A DNA stretch of 64,000 nt from JBHEBG01 sp046557915 (GCF_046557915.1 NZ_JBHEBG010000004.1:124001-188000); one strand, 5' to 3'; positions 19,293 through 28,637 are shown, counted from the first letter of the stretch. Notes: generated by a model from the letters alone, not told the origin. Numbers and translations: made by a program.

Positions 19293-20894
19293 ATGGACAC
19301 CGATTGTATACCCTTTAAACAGACTGGTTATTTCTCAAATTTGATATGCGATTATCTTGAAGAAGCCGATACCCTAAAGAATTTCTACCATAGATTTCCC
19401 AATTTGGACAACTTTAAGGAACAAATTGAGGAAAAGAGAGCCAATTACCCCAAAACCCATAGAGGGATACTTAACAAGGCACTTAAAAATCAATACGAAG
19501 GCGTACAAATACACAAAAAGACCCAGACAAATATAGATAAGTTACAGAAAGACAATACGTTTACCGTTGTTACCGGTCATCAACTCAATCTATTTACGGG
19601 CCCGCTCTACTTTCTCTACAAAATTATCTCCACAATTAACCTTACGGAAGAATTGAAGAAAAAATATCCTGATCAGTACTTTGTCCCGGTATATTGGATG
19701 GCGACGGAAGATCACGATTTTGAAGAGATCAATTATTTTAATTATGCGGGAAAAAAAATACAGTGGAACAGAGAGGCGTCGGGAGCTGTTGGAAAATTGG
19801 ATACCGAAGGTTTGGAAGCCGTTTATGAAGTTTTTTCCAATGCCTTGGGTGATAGTAAAAATGCCAATTTTTTAAGGACTTTGTTCTCCAGTGCGTACCT
19901 TAAACACAAGAGTTTAACAGAAGCTACCCGATTTTTGGCCAATGAACTTTTTGGGGCCTATGGGCTTGTAATCTTAGATGGGGACGATAAAACACTTAAA
20001 TCCCTTTTGACACCCTATGTTGAGAAAGAAGTATTGGAAAACGTAAGTTTTGACAAGGTAACGAAGACCGCTACCCAGTTGAGGGCTACCTCCGATACAT
20101 ACAAGATTCAAGTTAATCCTAGGGAAATCAATTATTTTTATTTGGCCGATGGCATTCGGGAAAGGATCATTGAAAAGAAAGGGGTTTTCGTGGTAAACGA
20201 TACTAAAATTGAATTTACCAAAGAACAGCTGATTACCGAAATAAACCAGTTTCCAGAGCGGTTTTCGCCTAATGTAATTACAAGGCCTTTGTACCAAGAG
20301 GTAATTTTGCCCAACCTTTGTTACATTGGGGGGGGAGGAGAGTTGGCCTATTGGTTAGAACTGAAAAGTGCTTTTGAGGCAGTAAAAGTTACTTTTCCAA
20401 TGCTCTTACTCCGTAATTCGGCACTGCTTATCACAGAAAAACAATATGCAAAAGTGGGGAAGCTTAATTTAGAAGTGGCCGACCTGTTTTTAAAGCAGAA
20501 TACCTTTATAAATAAAAAGATAAGGGAGATTTCTAATATTGATATTGATTTTACTCCTCAAAAAGAAAGTTTAACCACGCAGTTCCAAGCCTTGTACGAA
20601 TTGGCCAAACAGACCGACGAATCTTTTATAGGCGCTGTAAAGGCGCAAGAAAAAAAACAACATAAGGGTTTAGATCGTTTGGAAAAACGTTTGTTGAAAG
20701 CCCAAAAACGAAAATTGAAAGATCAGGTTATTAGAATGACGGAAATACAGAATATTCTGTTTCCCAATGGATCCTTGCAAGAACGAAACCTTAATTTTTC
20801 CGAACTTTATATGGAATGGGGAGAAGATCTTATTCCTATGCTGATAACTGCCTTAAAACCTTTGAAAACAGAATTCTTCGTACTAAGGCACTAA
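19293..20894 (+). CDS. bshC: Putative cysteine ligase BshC, bacillithiol biosynthesis
   Basis: Proposed to add cysteine to glucosaminyl-malate in the last step of bacillithiol synthesis. The 533-residue length fits the family. Its Rossmann-like core is recognisable by TVVTGHQLNLFTGPLYFLYK (about residue 92), PVYWMATEDHDFEEIN (about 131) and the IGGGGELAYWLELK block (about 345), followed by the long coiled-coil stalk (about 400-470). bshA and bshB are not in the window. The last 12 bases overlap the convergent FMN-binding protein gene, and I see no plus-strand terminator until 21641. Confidence 0.93.
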   Translation: MDTDCIPFKQTGYFSNLICDYLEEADTLKNFYHRFPNLDNFKEQIEEKRANYPKTHRGILNKALKNQYEGVQIHKKTQTNIDKLQKDNTFTVVTGHQLNLFTGPLYFLYKIISTINLTEELKKKYPDQYFVPVYWMATEDHDFEEINYFNYAGKKIQWNREASGAVGKLDTEGLEAVYEVFSNALGDSKNANFLRTLFSSAYLKHKSLTEATRFLANELFGAYGLVILDGDDKTLKSLLTPYVEKEVLENVSFDKVTKTATQLRATSDTYKIQVNPREINYFYLADGIRERIIEKKGVFVVNDTKIEFTKEQLITEINQFPERFSPNVITRPLYQEVILPNLCYIGGGGELAYWLELKSAFEAVKVTFPMLLLRNSALLITEKQYAKVGKLNLEVADLFLKQNTFINKKIREISNIDIDFTPQKESLTTQFQALYELAKQTDESFIGAVKAQEKKQHKGLDRLEKRLLKAQKRKLKDQVIRMTEIQNILFPNGSLQERNLNFSELYMEWGEDLIPMLITALKPLKTEFFVLRH

Positions 20895-21428
20895 ATACTG
20901 GCCAATCCACATGCCATCTTCTTTTTGAAACGCTACCCTTAAATGGTGCGGTTCGTTCAGTTTCAAATATTCTACTTTTCTTGCTTCAACATGAATGACG
21001 GTAAAAAAGTCCTTGTCTTTTAAATACTCTATGTCATCCGGGTTTTGTATACCACTGCCCGGAGCATCCGTGGTAGTATATGCCTTATGCGATTTTGTAG
21101 GCACATCTTTCCAAAGTTCCTGTTTTATTTTTTGGTCTGTATTTATTCTGGCAACCCCTTCTATGGTAAGCTGTAGTAACTTAGTTGGGTCATAAAATAG
21201 TAGGCTCACCTGGTTATGGTCCAAAATATGCCCTACTTTTTTAGAGCGCCCATCGGTATAGAAGGTTAAAACTAAGTCGGAAGAAACATTCCTTAAGACC
21301 ACAGTACGCAATCGGGCATTATTTTCTTCGCCCGTAGTTGCCAGTGTAAAATATTTAAAGGGGTGTCCCTTTGTGGTAAGAGCGGATTGTAGTTCCTTGT
21401 TTATTTCCTGAAAAAAAGTATCTATCAT
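20883..21428 (-). CDS. Pyridoxamine 5'-phosphate oxidase-like FMN-binding protein
   Basis: A 181-residue split-barrel flavin-binding protein. N-terminal and central blocks (FTLATTGEENNARLRTVVLR; LVLTFYTDGRSKKVGHI) are typical of the PPOX-like Alr4036/PdxH superfamily. True PdxH has a longer C-terminal block with conserved PLP-binding arginines that I cannot identify, so a general flavin-dependent oxidoreductase role is safer than vitamin B6 synthesis. It is transcribed toward bshC and shares its last 12 bases with the bshC 3' end. Confidence 0.82.
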   Translation of the reverse strand: MIDTFFQEINKELQSALTTKGHPFKYFTLATTGEENNARLRTVVLRNVSSDLVLTFYTDGRSKKVGHILDHNQVSLLFYDPTKLLQLTIEGVARINTDQKIKQELWKDVPTKSHKAYTTTDAPGSGIQNPDDIEYLKDKDFFTVIHVEARKVEYLKLNEPHHLRVAFQKEDGMWIGQYLVP

Positions 21429-21640
21429 GCTTAGGTTTTATGGGCGAAACAAAAAAAGTTACAAATTAAAGTAGGGTATTTTGGGATTACGTTGTTATAT
21501 ATACAAAGATTGCTGTGAAAAAGATTTAGGTATCGTTTTTTTGAGTGCCATCAATACATTCGATACACTTTTTCGAGCTGCAATTTAGAAAAAGAAATAA
21601 GTGTCATAAATTCATGTGTTTAGGTTGGTTTTTGATTAAG

Positions 21641-21670
21641 AAAAGCCCTGACGTCCTTGTCAGGGCTTTT
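21641..21670 (+). terminator. Intrinsic terminator with no obvious upstream gene
   Basis: AAAAGCCCTGAC (21641-21652) pairs perfectly over 12 bp with GTCAGGGCTTTT (21659-21670) around a 6-base loop, then TATTTTTT. The nearest plus-strand gene upstream is bshC, 750 bases away, with the minus-strand FMN-binding gene in between. Confidence 0.85.
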
Positions 21671-21785
21671 TATTTTTTGGTCATTTTTTTGTAGCTACAT
21701 AGCCCTGTAATTTTCAATCACCATTTTTTTTAAGGTATGATCATAAATATACTTAAAAGAACCTTTTTCAAACAATTCAAATTAC

Positions 21786-21793
21786 TATTTTTG
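21786..21793 (+). promoter_or_regulatory. Promoter -7 box for guaA
   Basis: TATTTTTG is a full TAnnTTTG match whose last base lies only four bases before the ATG at 21797. If +1 lies about four bases after the box, as spacing at other genes here suggests, the guaA message would start at or next to its AUG. Confidence 0.5.
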
Positions 21794-21796
21794 CCC

Positions 21797-23332
21797 ATGC
21801 AACAAAACAACGTCCTTATTTTAGATTTTGGTTCCCAGTATACACAACTCATAGCTCGTAGAGTAAGGGAACTGAATATTTTCTGTGAAATTAAACCGTT
21901 TAACCATTTACCAGAGGATTTGTCGTCCTATAAAGCGGTAATCCTATCGGGATCTCCATTCTCCGTTCGCGGTGATGACGTATTACACCCCGACCTATCC
22001 CAAATAAAAGGAAAAGTGCCTTTATTGGGTGTTTGTTACGGAGCGCAATATTTGGCACATTTTAACGGTGGTAAGGTAGCTGCGTCCGACACCCGTGAAT
22101 ATGGTAGGGCCAAACTTTCCTATATCAAAAATGAGGAACCTTTTTTTAAAGCACTGTCTACGGGTAGTCAGGTATGGATGAGCCATTCAGATTCTATCAA
22201 AGAACTTCCGCCAAATACCATTTGTTTGGCAAGTACACACGATGTTGAAATGGCGGCCTACAAATTTGAAGGTGAAGATACCTATGGAATACAATTTCAC
22301 CCAGAGGTATATCATACTACAGATGGCAAACAACTGCTGGAAAACTTTTTGGTACATATCGCCGGTATTGCCCAAACCTGGACACCCGATGCCTTTGTAG
22401 AAACCACAGTGGCAGAGCTTAAGGAAAAAATAGGGGACGATAAGGTTATATTGGGACTTTCCGGAGGTGTAGATTCTTCGGTTGCGGCTGTATTGTTGCA
22501 TAGGGCCATTGGAAAACACCTACATTGCATTTTTGTAAACAACGGGCTTTTACGTAAAAATGAGTTTGATGCAGTACTAGACCAATATAAGCATATGGGC
22601 CTTAATGTAAAGGGTGTGGACGCTTCGGCACGCTTTTTGGATAATTTGGCTGGGGAGGGTGATCCCGAGAAAAAACGTAAAATAATAGGAAGGGTGTTTA
22701 TAGAGGTTTTTGATGATGAAGCACATTTGGTAGAAGATGCCAAATGGTTGGCGCAAGGTACCATATACCCCGATGTGATAGAGTCTGTTTCAGTAACGGG
22801 AGGTCCATCGGCAACTATAAAAAGTCACCATAACGTAGGTGGTCTACCCGATTTTATGAAACTAAACGTGGTAGAACCTTTAAAGATGCTGTTTAAGGAC
22901 GAGGTACGTAGGGTAGGTGCAAGTATGGGGATAGATACCAACATTTTAGGAAGACATCCATTTCCCGGCCCTGGACTTGCTATTAGGATCTTGGGAGATA
23001 TAACGGCCGATAAAGTTTCTATTTTACAAGAAGTAGATGCCATTTTTATTACCGGACTAAAAGAATGGGGTCTATATGATAAGGTTTGGCAGGCCGGAGC
23101 CATGCTTTTACCCGTAGATAGTGTAGGCGTAATGGGTGATGAAAGAACGTATGAAAAATGTGTTGCACTACGAGCAGTGGAAAGCACCGATGGGATGACC
23201 GCAGATTGGGTAAATCTGCCCTACGAGTTTTTACAAAAAACATCAAATGATATAATAAATAAGGTAAAAGGCGTTAATAGAGTAGTATATGATATCAGTT
23301 CAAAGCCACCTGCCACTATAGAATGGGAATAA
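21797..23332 (+). CDS. guaA: GMP synthase (glutamine-hydrolysing)
   Basis: Converts XMP to GMP with glutamine and ATP in purine synthesis. The 511 residues comprise a class I glutamine amidotransferase domain with catalytic Cys80 in LLGVCYGAQ and its His/Glu in FHPEV, then an ATP pyrophosphatase domain with the P-loop LSGGVDSSVAA near 222, then the dimerisation domain ending KPPATIEWE. I start at MQQNNVLILDFGSQ; the frame is open 20 codons further up but that extension is AT-rich, lacks homology-like content and contains the promoter box. The next gene overlaps or abuts the stop, so guaA heads an operon. Confidence 0.96.
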   Translation: MQQNNVLILDFGSQYTQLIARRVRELNIFCEIKPFNHLPEDLSSYKAVILSGSPFSVRGDDVLHPDLSQIKGKVPLLGVCYGAQYLAHFNGGKVAASDTREYGRAKLSYIKNEEPFFKALSTGSQVWMSHSDSIKELPPNTICLASTHDVEMAAYKFEGEDTYGIQFHPEVYHTTDGKQLLENFLVHIAGIAQTWTPDAFVETTVAELKEKIGDDKVILGLSGGVDSSVAAVLLHRAIGKHLHCIFVNNGLLRKNEFDAVLDQYKHMGLNVKGVDASARFLDNLAGEGDPEKKRKIIGRVFIEVFDDEAHLVEDAKWLAQGTIYPDVIESVSVTGGPSATIKSHHNVGGLPDFMKLNVVEPLKMLFKDEVRRVGASMGIDTNILGRHPFPGPGLAIRILGDITADKVSILQEVDAIFITGLKEWGLYDKVWQAGAMLLPVDSVGVMGDERTYEKCVALRAVESTDGMTADWVNLPYEFLQKTSNDIINKVKGVNRVVYDISSKPPATIEWE

Positions 23333-23334
23333 AA

Positions 23335-25497
23335 ATGAAGATCTTACCTATTAAATACATCGCAACTAGCTTGTTAATAATGCTTTTTAGCCTCAACTTG
23401 GCTGCCCAGCAATTTACCACGCATGCTGTTAAAAAAGGTGAGACACTAACCAGTATTGCCAAACAATATAGGGTAACTCCGTTCAATATTCTTAAATACA
23501 ATAAGGAGATAAAACAAGGAGATGTCTTGCGGCCCAATACAATTTTGGTAATTCCTACCGATTCGAAAACGACTGAAAATAGCAACGTTACGGTTCAAAT
23601 TACCCAACAAGACGTACAAGAGGTTCCAGAACAAGAAGAACCAATTGGGTTCACCAATCATAGGGTTAAAAGAAAAGAGACTTTATACGGTATCGCTAAC
23701 CGATATCATATAACGGAAAATGATATAAAACGATACAATCGCGACCTATATTCTGCCCAACTAAAGAAAGGAATGCGGTTAAAAATACCAAAATATAGGA
23801 GAGTAAGATTGGAAGAAGTGGTAGTAGACTCTCTAGATTTTGAACAGTATACCGTGCAACCCAAAGAAACCAGATGGAGTATTGCCCACAAGTATGGCAT
23901 TACCATAGACAGCATGTTAGTACTAAACCCTGAGTTGCCTAAAACAACGAGTTACCTTGCAGAGGGTCAAATATTAAAGCTGCCAAAATTACCCGGTAGC
24001 AGTGTAGAAGCACAAGAAGTAGAGCTATATACTTCCTATACCGTACCCCCCAAGCAAACGTTATACAGTTTGGGTAAGGAGTACAATATTAGTTCACAAG
24101 AGATCATAGCCCTGAATTCGGAAATATTGGAACGAGGAGGACTCAAAGAGGGAATGCTTATTCGTCTCCCCAAGAAAAATGCGGATAGTGGTGAAGTAAA
24201 TACCGAGAATTTTATCTTTTATGAAGTAAAACCGGGTCAGAATGTGTTTAGATTAACGCAAAACCTAAAGATATCCTATACCGATTTGGTATCGCTGAAC
24301 CCTAGCCTTACAGATGGCCTTAAAGCTGGGATGGTACTGAAACTTCCCAAAGACAGGGCAGGCGAGTTTGAGGTTAAGAATGCGCTGATTTTGGATAAAA
24401 TTAATTTACTGGACAGCATAAGCACTGAAAATAAGCCTAAATTGATTTTTATGCTTCCTTTCCGATTAGATCGGCTTAATCTTAGGAACAGGGAAAGCAC
24501 TCAAAATACCATCGAAAAAAGAAATGATATAAAATATAGTCTTGGGTTGTATTCGGGTGCATTGGTAGCGTTAGATTCCATTGCTAAACTTGGTATTTCG
24601 GCAGATGTCAAAACCTTTGATACCCAGAGAAGTCAGGATAGGGTGAGAGAAGTATTGCAGAAGGAAAATTTACATGATGTAAGTGCCATTATAGGACCTT
24701 TGGACCCAAACTTATTGAACGAAGTTGCTGTACAAGCCGCCAACTATAATGTCCCTGTACTTGCGCCGATAGCCGCCAAAAGTGACATTAGCCTCAACAA
24801 TGTGTTTTTTTCCATACCCTCCGATGAGATTTTAAGGGAACGTATACTTTCTTTCATTGAAGAAAAATATGAAAAGGAAAATATAATTATCATAGCCGAT
24901 AAAAATCATAAACCCGTAGAAGCACGTATCCTGGAAAAATTTCCCTTGGCCAAAACAGTTGTTATGAAAGAAGAGGAAAAAAATATCGCCATTGATCTAG
25001 ACGTATTTACTGCTATGCTATCCGAAGAGAACGAGAATTGGGTGTTTGTGGAAACAGATAATTTTAAGATTGTATCTAGTGTAAGTTCAATATTAAACTC
25101 GTCCATTACAGAGGATATTAAAATTAAAATGTTCACTACCAATAAAAACAAAGCTTTTGAGAACGACGTTATTTCCAGTTCTCATCTTTCAAAACTTAAT
25201 TTTTGTTACCCCTCGGTAGATAGGGAAGCAGGGAACGGTAATTTTGTTAAGTTATATCGTAAGCGATTTGGAGCAGTTCCCGATAGATATGCAACCAGAG
25301 GGTTTGATATGACCTTTGACCTCTTATTGAAATTGGCCTATAAGGACAATCTCTTTGAGGCATCAAAATTTATTGGTGAAATGGAATATACCGGTAATAA
25401 GTTCGACTATAACAAGGACATTACTTCAGGGTACTTCAATACGGCCTCTTATATCATGACCTATAGCGAAATGCAGATCAAGGAAATTAATCCATAA
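23335..25497 (+). CDS. Five-LysM protein fused to a periplasmic-binding-protein-like domain
   Basis: A 720-residue exported protein. After a signal peptide (about 1-24, ending NLAAQ) come five LysM peptidoglycan-binding repeats, each with a GETL/KETL-type opening and a closing 'L..P' strand (about residues 27-70, 103-150, 170-215, 232-278, 293-340). The C-terminal half (about 365-715) has the type I periplasmic-binding fold (YSLGLYSGALVALDSIAK; IIGPLDPNLLNEVAVQA). Annotation pipelines call such proteins amino-acid ABC substrate-binding, but the LysM array argues for a cell-wall role. The start MKILPIKY is two bases past the guaA stop; an ATG four codons upstream overlaps guaA. It is cotranscribed with guaA and osmC. 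Confidence 0.88.
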   Translation: MKILPIKYIATSLLIMLFSLNLAAQQFTTHAVKKGETLTSIAKQYRVTPFNILKYNKEIKQGDVLRPNTILVIPTDSKTTENSNVTVQITQQDVQEVPEQEEPIGFTNHRVKRKETLYGIANRYHITENDIKRYNRDLYSAQLKKGMRLKIPKYRRVRLEEVVVDSLDFEQYTVQPKETRWSIAHKYGITIDSMLVLNPELPKTTSYLAEGQILKLPKLPGSSVEAQEVELYTSYTVPPKQTLYSLGKEYNISSQEIIALNSEILERGGLKEGMLIRLPKKNADSGEVNTENFIFYEVKPGQNVFRLTQNLKISYTDLVSLNPSLTDGLKAGMVLKLPKDRAGEFEVKNALILDKINLLDSISTENKPKLIFMLPFRLDRLNLRNRESTQNTIEKRNDIKYSLGLYSGALVALDSIAKLGISADVKTFDTQRSQDRVREVLQKENLHDVSAIIGPLDPNLLNEVAVQAANYNVPVLAPIAAKSDISLNNVFFSIPSDEILRERILSFIEEKYEKENIIIIADKNHKPVEARILEKFPLAKTVVMKEEEKNIAIDLDVFTAMLSEENENWVFVETDNFKIVSSVSSILNSSITEDIKIKMFTTNKNKAFENDVISSSHLSKLNFCYPSVDREAGNGNFVKLYRKRFGAVPDRYATRGFDMTFDLLLKLAYKDNLFEASKFIGEMEYTGNKFDYNKDITSGYFNTASYIMTYSEMQIKEINP

Positions 25498-25505
25498 CTA
25501 TTTAT

Positions 25506-25910
25506 ATGACTTCAAAAGTTACCTATACCGGATCGTTACGTACAACGAGTGTACATTTAAGGTCTGGTAATAGTTTTATCACCGACGCCCCCATAGACAA
25601 CAATGGATTGGGCGAGGCATTTTCACCTACAGATACTGTTGCTACCGGATTGGCGAGTTGTATGCTTACCGTTATGGGAATAAAGGCAAGAGGCTTAGAG
25701 GTAGATTTAACAAACTCCACAGGGGAGGTTACCAAGCATATGGCATCGGATCCACGAAGAATTTCCAAAATTGAAGTAGTTCTTAGCTTACCTGCCAGGG
25801 TAATAGATAAGCATAGGGTAATATTGGAACGTACAGCACATACCTGTCCGGTAAATCAAAGCCTACACCCGGAAATCGAAAGAATAATCGTTTTTAATTG
25901 GACGCTATAA
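25506..25910 (+). CDS. OsmC family peroxidase/stress protein
   Basis: A 134-residue OsmC-like protein; family members reduce organic or lipid hydroperoxides with a pair of redox cysteines. Both are present: Cys52 in GLASCMLTVMG and Cys114 in AHTCPVNQSLHPE. The length and order are those of the OsmC/YhfA branch. It begins eight bases after the LysM-protein stop and its 3' end overlaps the next gene by 13 bases, so it belongs to the guaA operon. YhfA-type members lack a clear stress role, so the substrate is uncertain. Confidence 0.88.
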   Translation: MTSKVTYTGSLRTTSVHLRSGNSFITDAPIDNNGLGEAFSPTDTVATGLASCMLTVMGIKARGLEVDLTNSTGEVTKHMASDPRRISKIEVVLSLPARVIDKHRVILERTAHTCPVNQSLHPEIERIIVFNWTL

Positions 25911-26425
25911 GGACCATATTTGTTTTTATACTTCTAGGGGTAAGTCTGGGACATGCTCAAGAGTACGAAACCATTTCATGGCATGCCGACAAAAAATTAA
26001 AATGGTCAGATTTTAAGGCCAAGCCCCAACAAAGAGGAAGAATAGCCGCTGTAACCGCAAGTGGCATTACTTATAAGTTTTCGTCGCTTTTAGGTAAGGA
26101 CAAGGTAGAGATAGATTTCACCGTAAGTACGCATTTTTATCCAAGGAAGTCTTGGTATCATCCAGAACTTTGCGATGCTTTTATTTTGGCCCATGAGCAA
26201 CATCATTTTGATATTTCCGAACTGTATGCCCGTAAAATGAGACGGATATTAAGGGAAACCAAATTCACTAAAAATGTGAAAGCCGAAGTAGGGGCCATTT
26301 ATAGAGATATTATTAAGGCATTGGACGCCTATCAAAAAAAATATGATGCAGAAACCAATTTTTCTAGAAACGCCGACCAACAACGTATCTGGAACAAAAG
26401 AATAGAAGAGGCACTGGCCCGTTAA
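25898..26425 (+). CDS. DUF922 putative exported metalloprotease
   Basis: A 175-residue protein with a signal peptide (1-21, GHAQ). It contains LAHEQHHFD (His99-Glu100...His103), an HExxH zincin motif, and the N-terminal KLKWSDFKAKP block that marks DUF922. The family is predicted to be secreted Zn-dependent proteases, but few if any have been tested. The gene overlaps the osmC end by 13 bases, so the start at 25898 places it in the guaA operon. The HExxH motif is seen; activity is inferred. Confidence 0.82.
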   Translation: MDAIRTIFVFILLGVSLGHAQEYETISWHADKKLKWSDFKAKPQQRGRIAAVTASGITYKFSSLLGKDKVEIDFTVSTHFYPRKSWYHPELCDAFILAHEQHHFDISELYARKMRRILRETKFTKNVKAEVGAIYRDIIKALDAYQKKYDAETNFSRNADQQRIWNKRIEEALAR

Positions 26426-26499
26426 CGGTACCCGTATTTTCATAAAAAGTAACCAGTAATATTCCTTATTCAGAAGAAAATTGCATCCGAACCGGGAGG

Positions 26500-27594
26500 T
26501 TATTGCTTATAGATAGGATCTTCCAAGGAAATCTGCCCAATTTTTTGTGTCAATTCAACATCTTCGTAAAATACTATTATGGGATCGGCCAAGTGATAAG
26601 TATACTTTAGATAGGGAGAGGAAGGTTGTGATGTGTCTAGCTCCTTGTATATAATTTTCACTTTTATGGTGGCGAATAAATTTTTGGATTTTCTATTGAT
26701 CAGTGCTTCCGCCTCGGAAGGAGCAATTTTCAAGAGCATTTTTGGCCAATAACTGTTTGGATCTTGCATCCTGTTAAAATGCGCGTTCCCATAGGTGGTC
26801 TCGGGTAAGAATTCCAAGAAGAAGGCCTCATCCCTTTGGAATTGAAACCCTTTATGATGGTGGTTTCTTCCACTGGGAACTATATCCACCCAAAATCCAT
26901 TTTTATCAAAATCATAGGATATCACAGGATTGCCGTAGGGATTAAACTCATATTTGTGTACCAAAAAGGCCGTCTCCGAATTGTCCTTGAAAAGTTTTTT
27001 GCTCCAAGCCCTTAATTCATCTAGGTTGGCCTTTACATAAGCTGCATAGTTTTCTTGCATCACAAAATCGTCCCTAGAACCTCCCCAGTTTCTTCGAAAT
27101 CTACAGTTTGGGTCTTTAGGATCGCAAAAATAGTTATGTATCTGATCGTCGGAACTTATGCCATAGGCAAGGGACAAAAACCTTTTCTGTGCCACAAAAG
27201 AATGAACGTCTTTCTTGTTGTCCTTATTTTGACGTGTCATTTCGGTGGGATATTCTCGATCCATATCGTCGTAATACGCAGATAGCTGCTTCATTTCTAG
27301 TAAGTTGAAATAATTTTGGTAACCTTGGGTCAATAAACTATTCTTGGGTTTGTCCACTCCTATAACCCCGCCCCGTGCGTTTTTGATATGGTACACGTTT
27401 TGTGCGCCAAACCTTGGCAATCCTTTGTGGGATTGAAGGTATATGGATTTGAACTTGGGAGAAGGGGATTCAATTACGTAAACGTCGTTCATATCCATAC
27501 CTTCCGCCTCCGATTGGGCCATTAGGTTATCAAAATAAATAAAGGGTATAACAGCCATTATTAGCAATAGGGCAATGTTTTTTTTATATGACAT
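26500..27594 (-). CDS. Exported paralog family protein, member 1 (last gene of operon)
   Basis: A 364-residue exported protein of unrecognised family, one of four tandem paralogs. It has a signal peptide (about 1-26, ending NLMAQ). Shared blocks are KFKSIYLQSHKGLPRFG near residue 48, YYDDMDRE near 105, a Cys pair in YFCDPKDPNCRF near 155, LRAWSKKLF near 190, YDFDKNGFW near 222, and IAPSEAEALI near 291, then a C-terminal YEDVELTQKIGQIS. It has a longer His/Arg-rich loop (SGRNHHHKGFQF) that the others lack. No catalytic motif is visible. The start is 32 bases after member 2's stop. Confidence 0.75.
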   Translation of the reverse strand: MSYKKNIALLLIMAVIPFIYFDNLMAQSEAEGMDMNDVYVIESPSPKFKSIYLQSHKGLPRFGAQNVYHIKNARGGVIGVDKPKNSLLTQGYQNYFNLLEMKQLSAYYDDMDREYPTEMTRQNKDNKKDVHSFVAQKRFLSLAYGISSDDQIHNYFCDPKDPNCRFRRNWGGSRDDFVMQENYAAYVKANLDELRAWSKKLFKDNSETAFLVHKYEFNPYGNPVISYDFDKNGFWVDIVPSGRNHHHKGFQFQRDEAFFLEFLPETTYGNAHFNRMQDPNSYWPKMLLKIAPSEAEALINRKSKNLFATIKVKIIYKELDTSQPSSPYLKYTYHLADPIIVFYEDVELTQKIGQISLEDPIYKQ

Positions 27595-27626
27595 AATTAT
27601 TAATTTTGAGGTTTATCAGGGTTAAA

Positions 27627-28616
27627 TCAATATTTGGAAATTAGGTTTTCCACGGAGATTTCCCCTATTTTCTCCTTTAACTTAATGTCCTTATAGATTT
27701 CCAAAGTCTGATTTTCCAGTTCATAGGCAAAAGGTACACGAGAGCCGGTTATGGGTATTTTTTTATTTGGGTAAATCTTTGCTTTTGCTACAATAAAAAG
27801 AGGCGCTCTATTCTGAAGGGCCAACTTTTTGGCTTGGGCGGGAGCCACGGTAACCAATACCTTACGACCTTGGGTCAAGGTTCTTTCATTCTCATTGTAG
27901 GGAACAAATGTTAGATTATTGATCAATTGCGATCTGCCTCCTAATTTAGCACCCAGCCAATATCCCTTCTTCTGAAAATCATAGGGGCCAGTAACGGAGG
28001 CCCTAGTTACTACGTATGCTATTTCGGTATCGTTGGTAAAGAAAGTGCTGCTCCAAGATTGCAGGTCTTCTAGATTATCCTTGGTAAATGAAGTATAACT
28101 CCTCAGTTGTGCAAATTCGTTGTCACGAGCGTCACCCCAGTAGCCCAAATGCCTTCGTTCTCCGTATTGATCTATAAACTTACAAGGTTGGGTGCCCTTA
28201 TCGGGGCAAAAATACTTTTTCAATGTCTCCTCCGTACAAACAAGCCCGGCCAATAATTTTAGCTGATGTTGTGCAATCAGGGAATTTTCGGTTTTTTTAT
28301 CGGTGGGACCGTTATAACTCTTTTTCGAAATTTTGGTCTTATCCATATCCGCATAGGCCTCCGTTAGATATTTCATGTTTACCAATTCATTGAATGCTTG
28401 CGTGTTGGTGGGTGGGGTTACACCCCTATGATAATACAGGTCGCCAAAGCGTATCAATCCATTGTGGGACTGCAGGGTTATATCTACGAACTTTTTAGAA
28501 GGAGATTTAAAGGTAATTGTGTTTTCTTCCCCAGTTTGTGCCCTAAGCGCAATAGATTGCCAAAGAAGCAGCATGGAAAAGAGGAAGATTGAGGTCGACT
28601 TTTTTTTTGAGATCAT
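27627..28616 (-). CDS. Exported paralog family protein, member 2
   Basis: A 329-residue exported protein, the shortest of the four paralogs, with a signal peptide (about 1-26, LRAQ). It keeps the same blocks: KFVDITLQSHNGLIRFG near 42, AYADMDKTKI near 92, a Cys pair in KYFCPDKGTQPCKF near 139, LQSWSSTFF near 185, YDFQKKGYW near 212, VAPAQAKKLAL near 262, and YKDIKLKEKIGEIS near 311. It is preceded by member 3 with a 21-base gap and followed by member 1. It lacks member 1's long spacer between the first and second blocks. Function unknown. Confidence 0.75.
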   Translation of the reverse strand: MISKKKSTSIFLFSMLLLWQSIALRAQTGEENTITFKSPSKKFVDITLQSHNGLIRFGDLYYHRGVTPPTNTQAFNELVNMKYLTEAYADMDKTKISKKSYNGPTDKKTENSLIAQHQLKLLAGLVCTEETLKKYFCPDKGTQPCKFIDQYGERRHLGYWGDARDNEFAQLRSYTSFTKDNLEDLQSWSSTFFTNDTEIAYVVTRASVTGPYDFQKKGYWLGAKLGGRSQLINNLTFVPYNENERTLTQGRKVLVTVAPAQAKKLALQNRAPLFIVAKAKIYPNKKIPITGSRVPFAYELENQTLEIYKDIKLKEKIGEISVENLISKY

Positions 28617-28637
28617 TTTGTTCCGTTTTTGTTGGGG

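Larger units (their letters stand above)
21429..21796. other. 368-base divergent gap between the FMN-binding gene and guaA
   Basis: No supported protein gene. It contains an intrinsic terminator for plus-strand transcripts at 21641-21670 and the guaA promoter box at 21786-21793. The frame open from 21737 is only an in-frame extension of guaA. The transcript that the terminator ends is not obvious: it is either bshC read-through or a short unannotated RNA. Confidence 0.6.
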
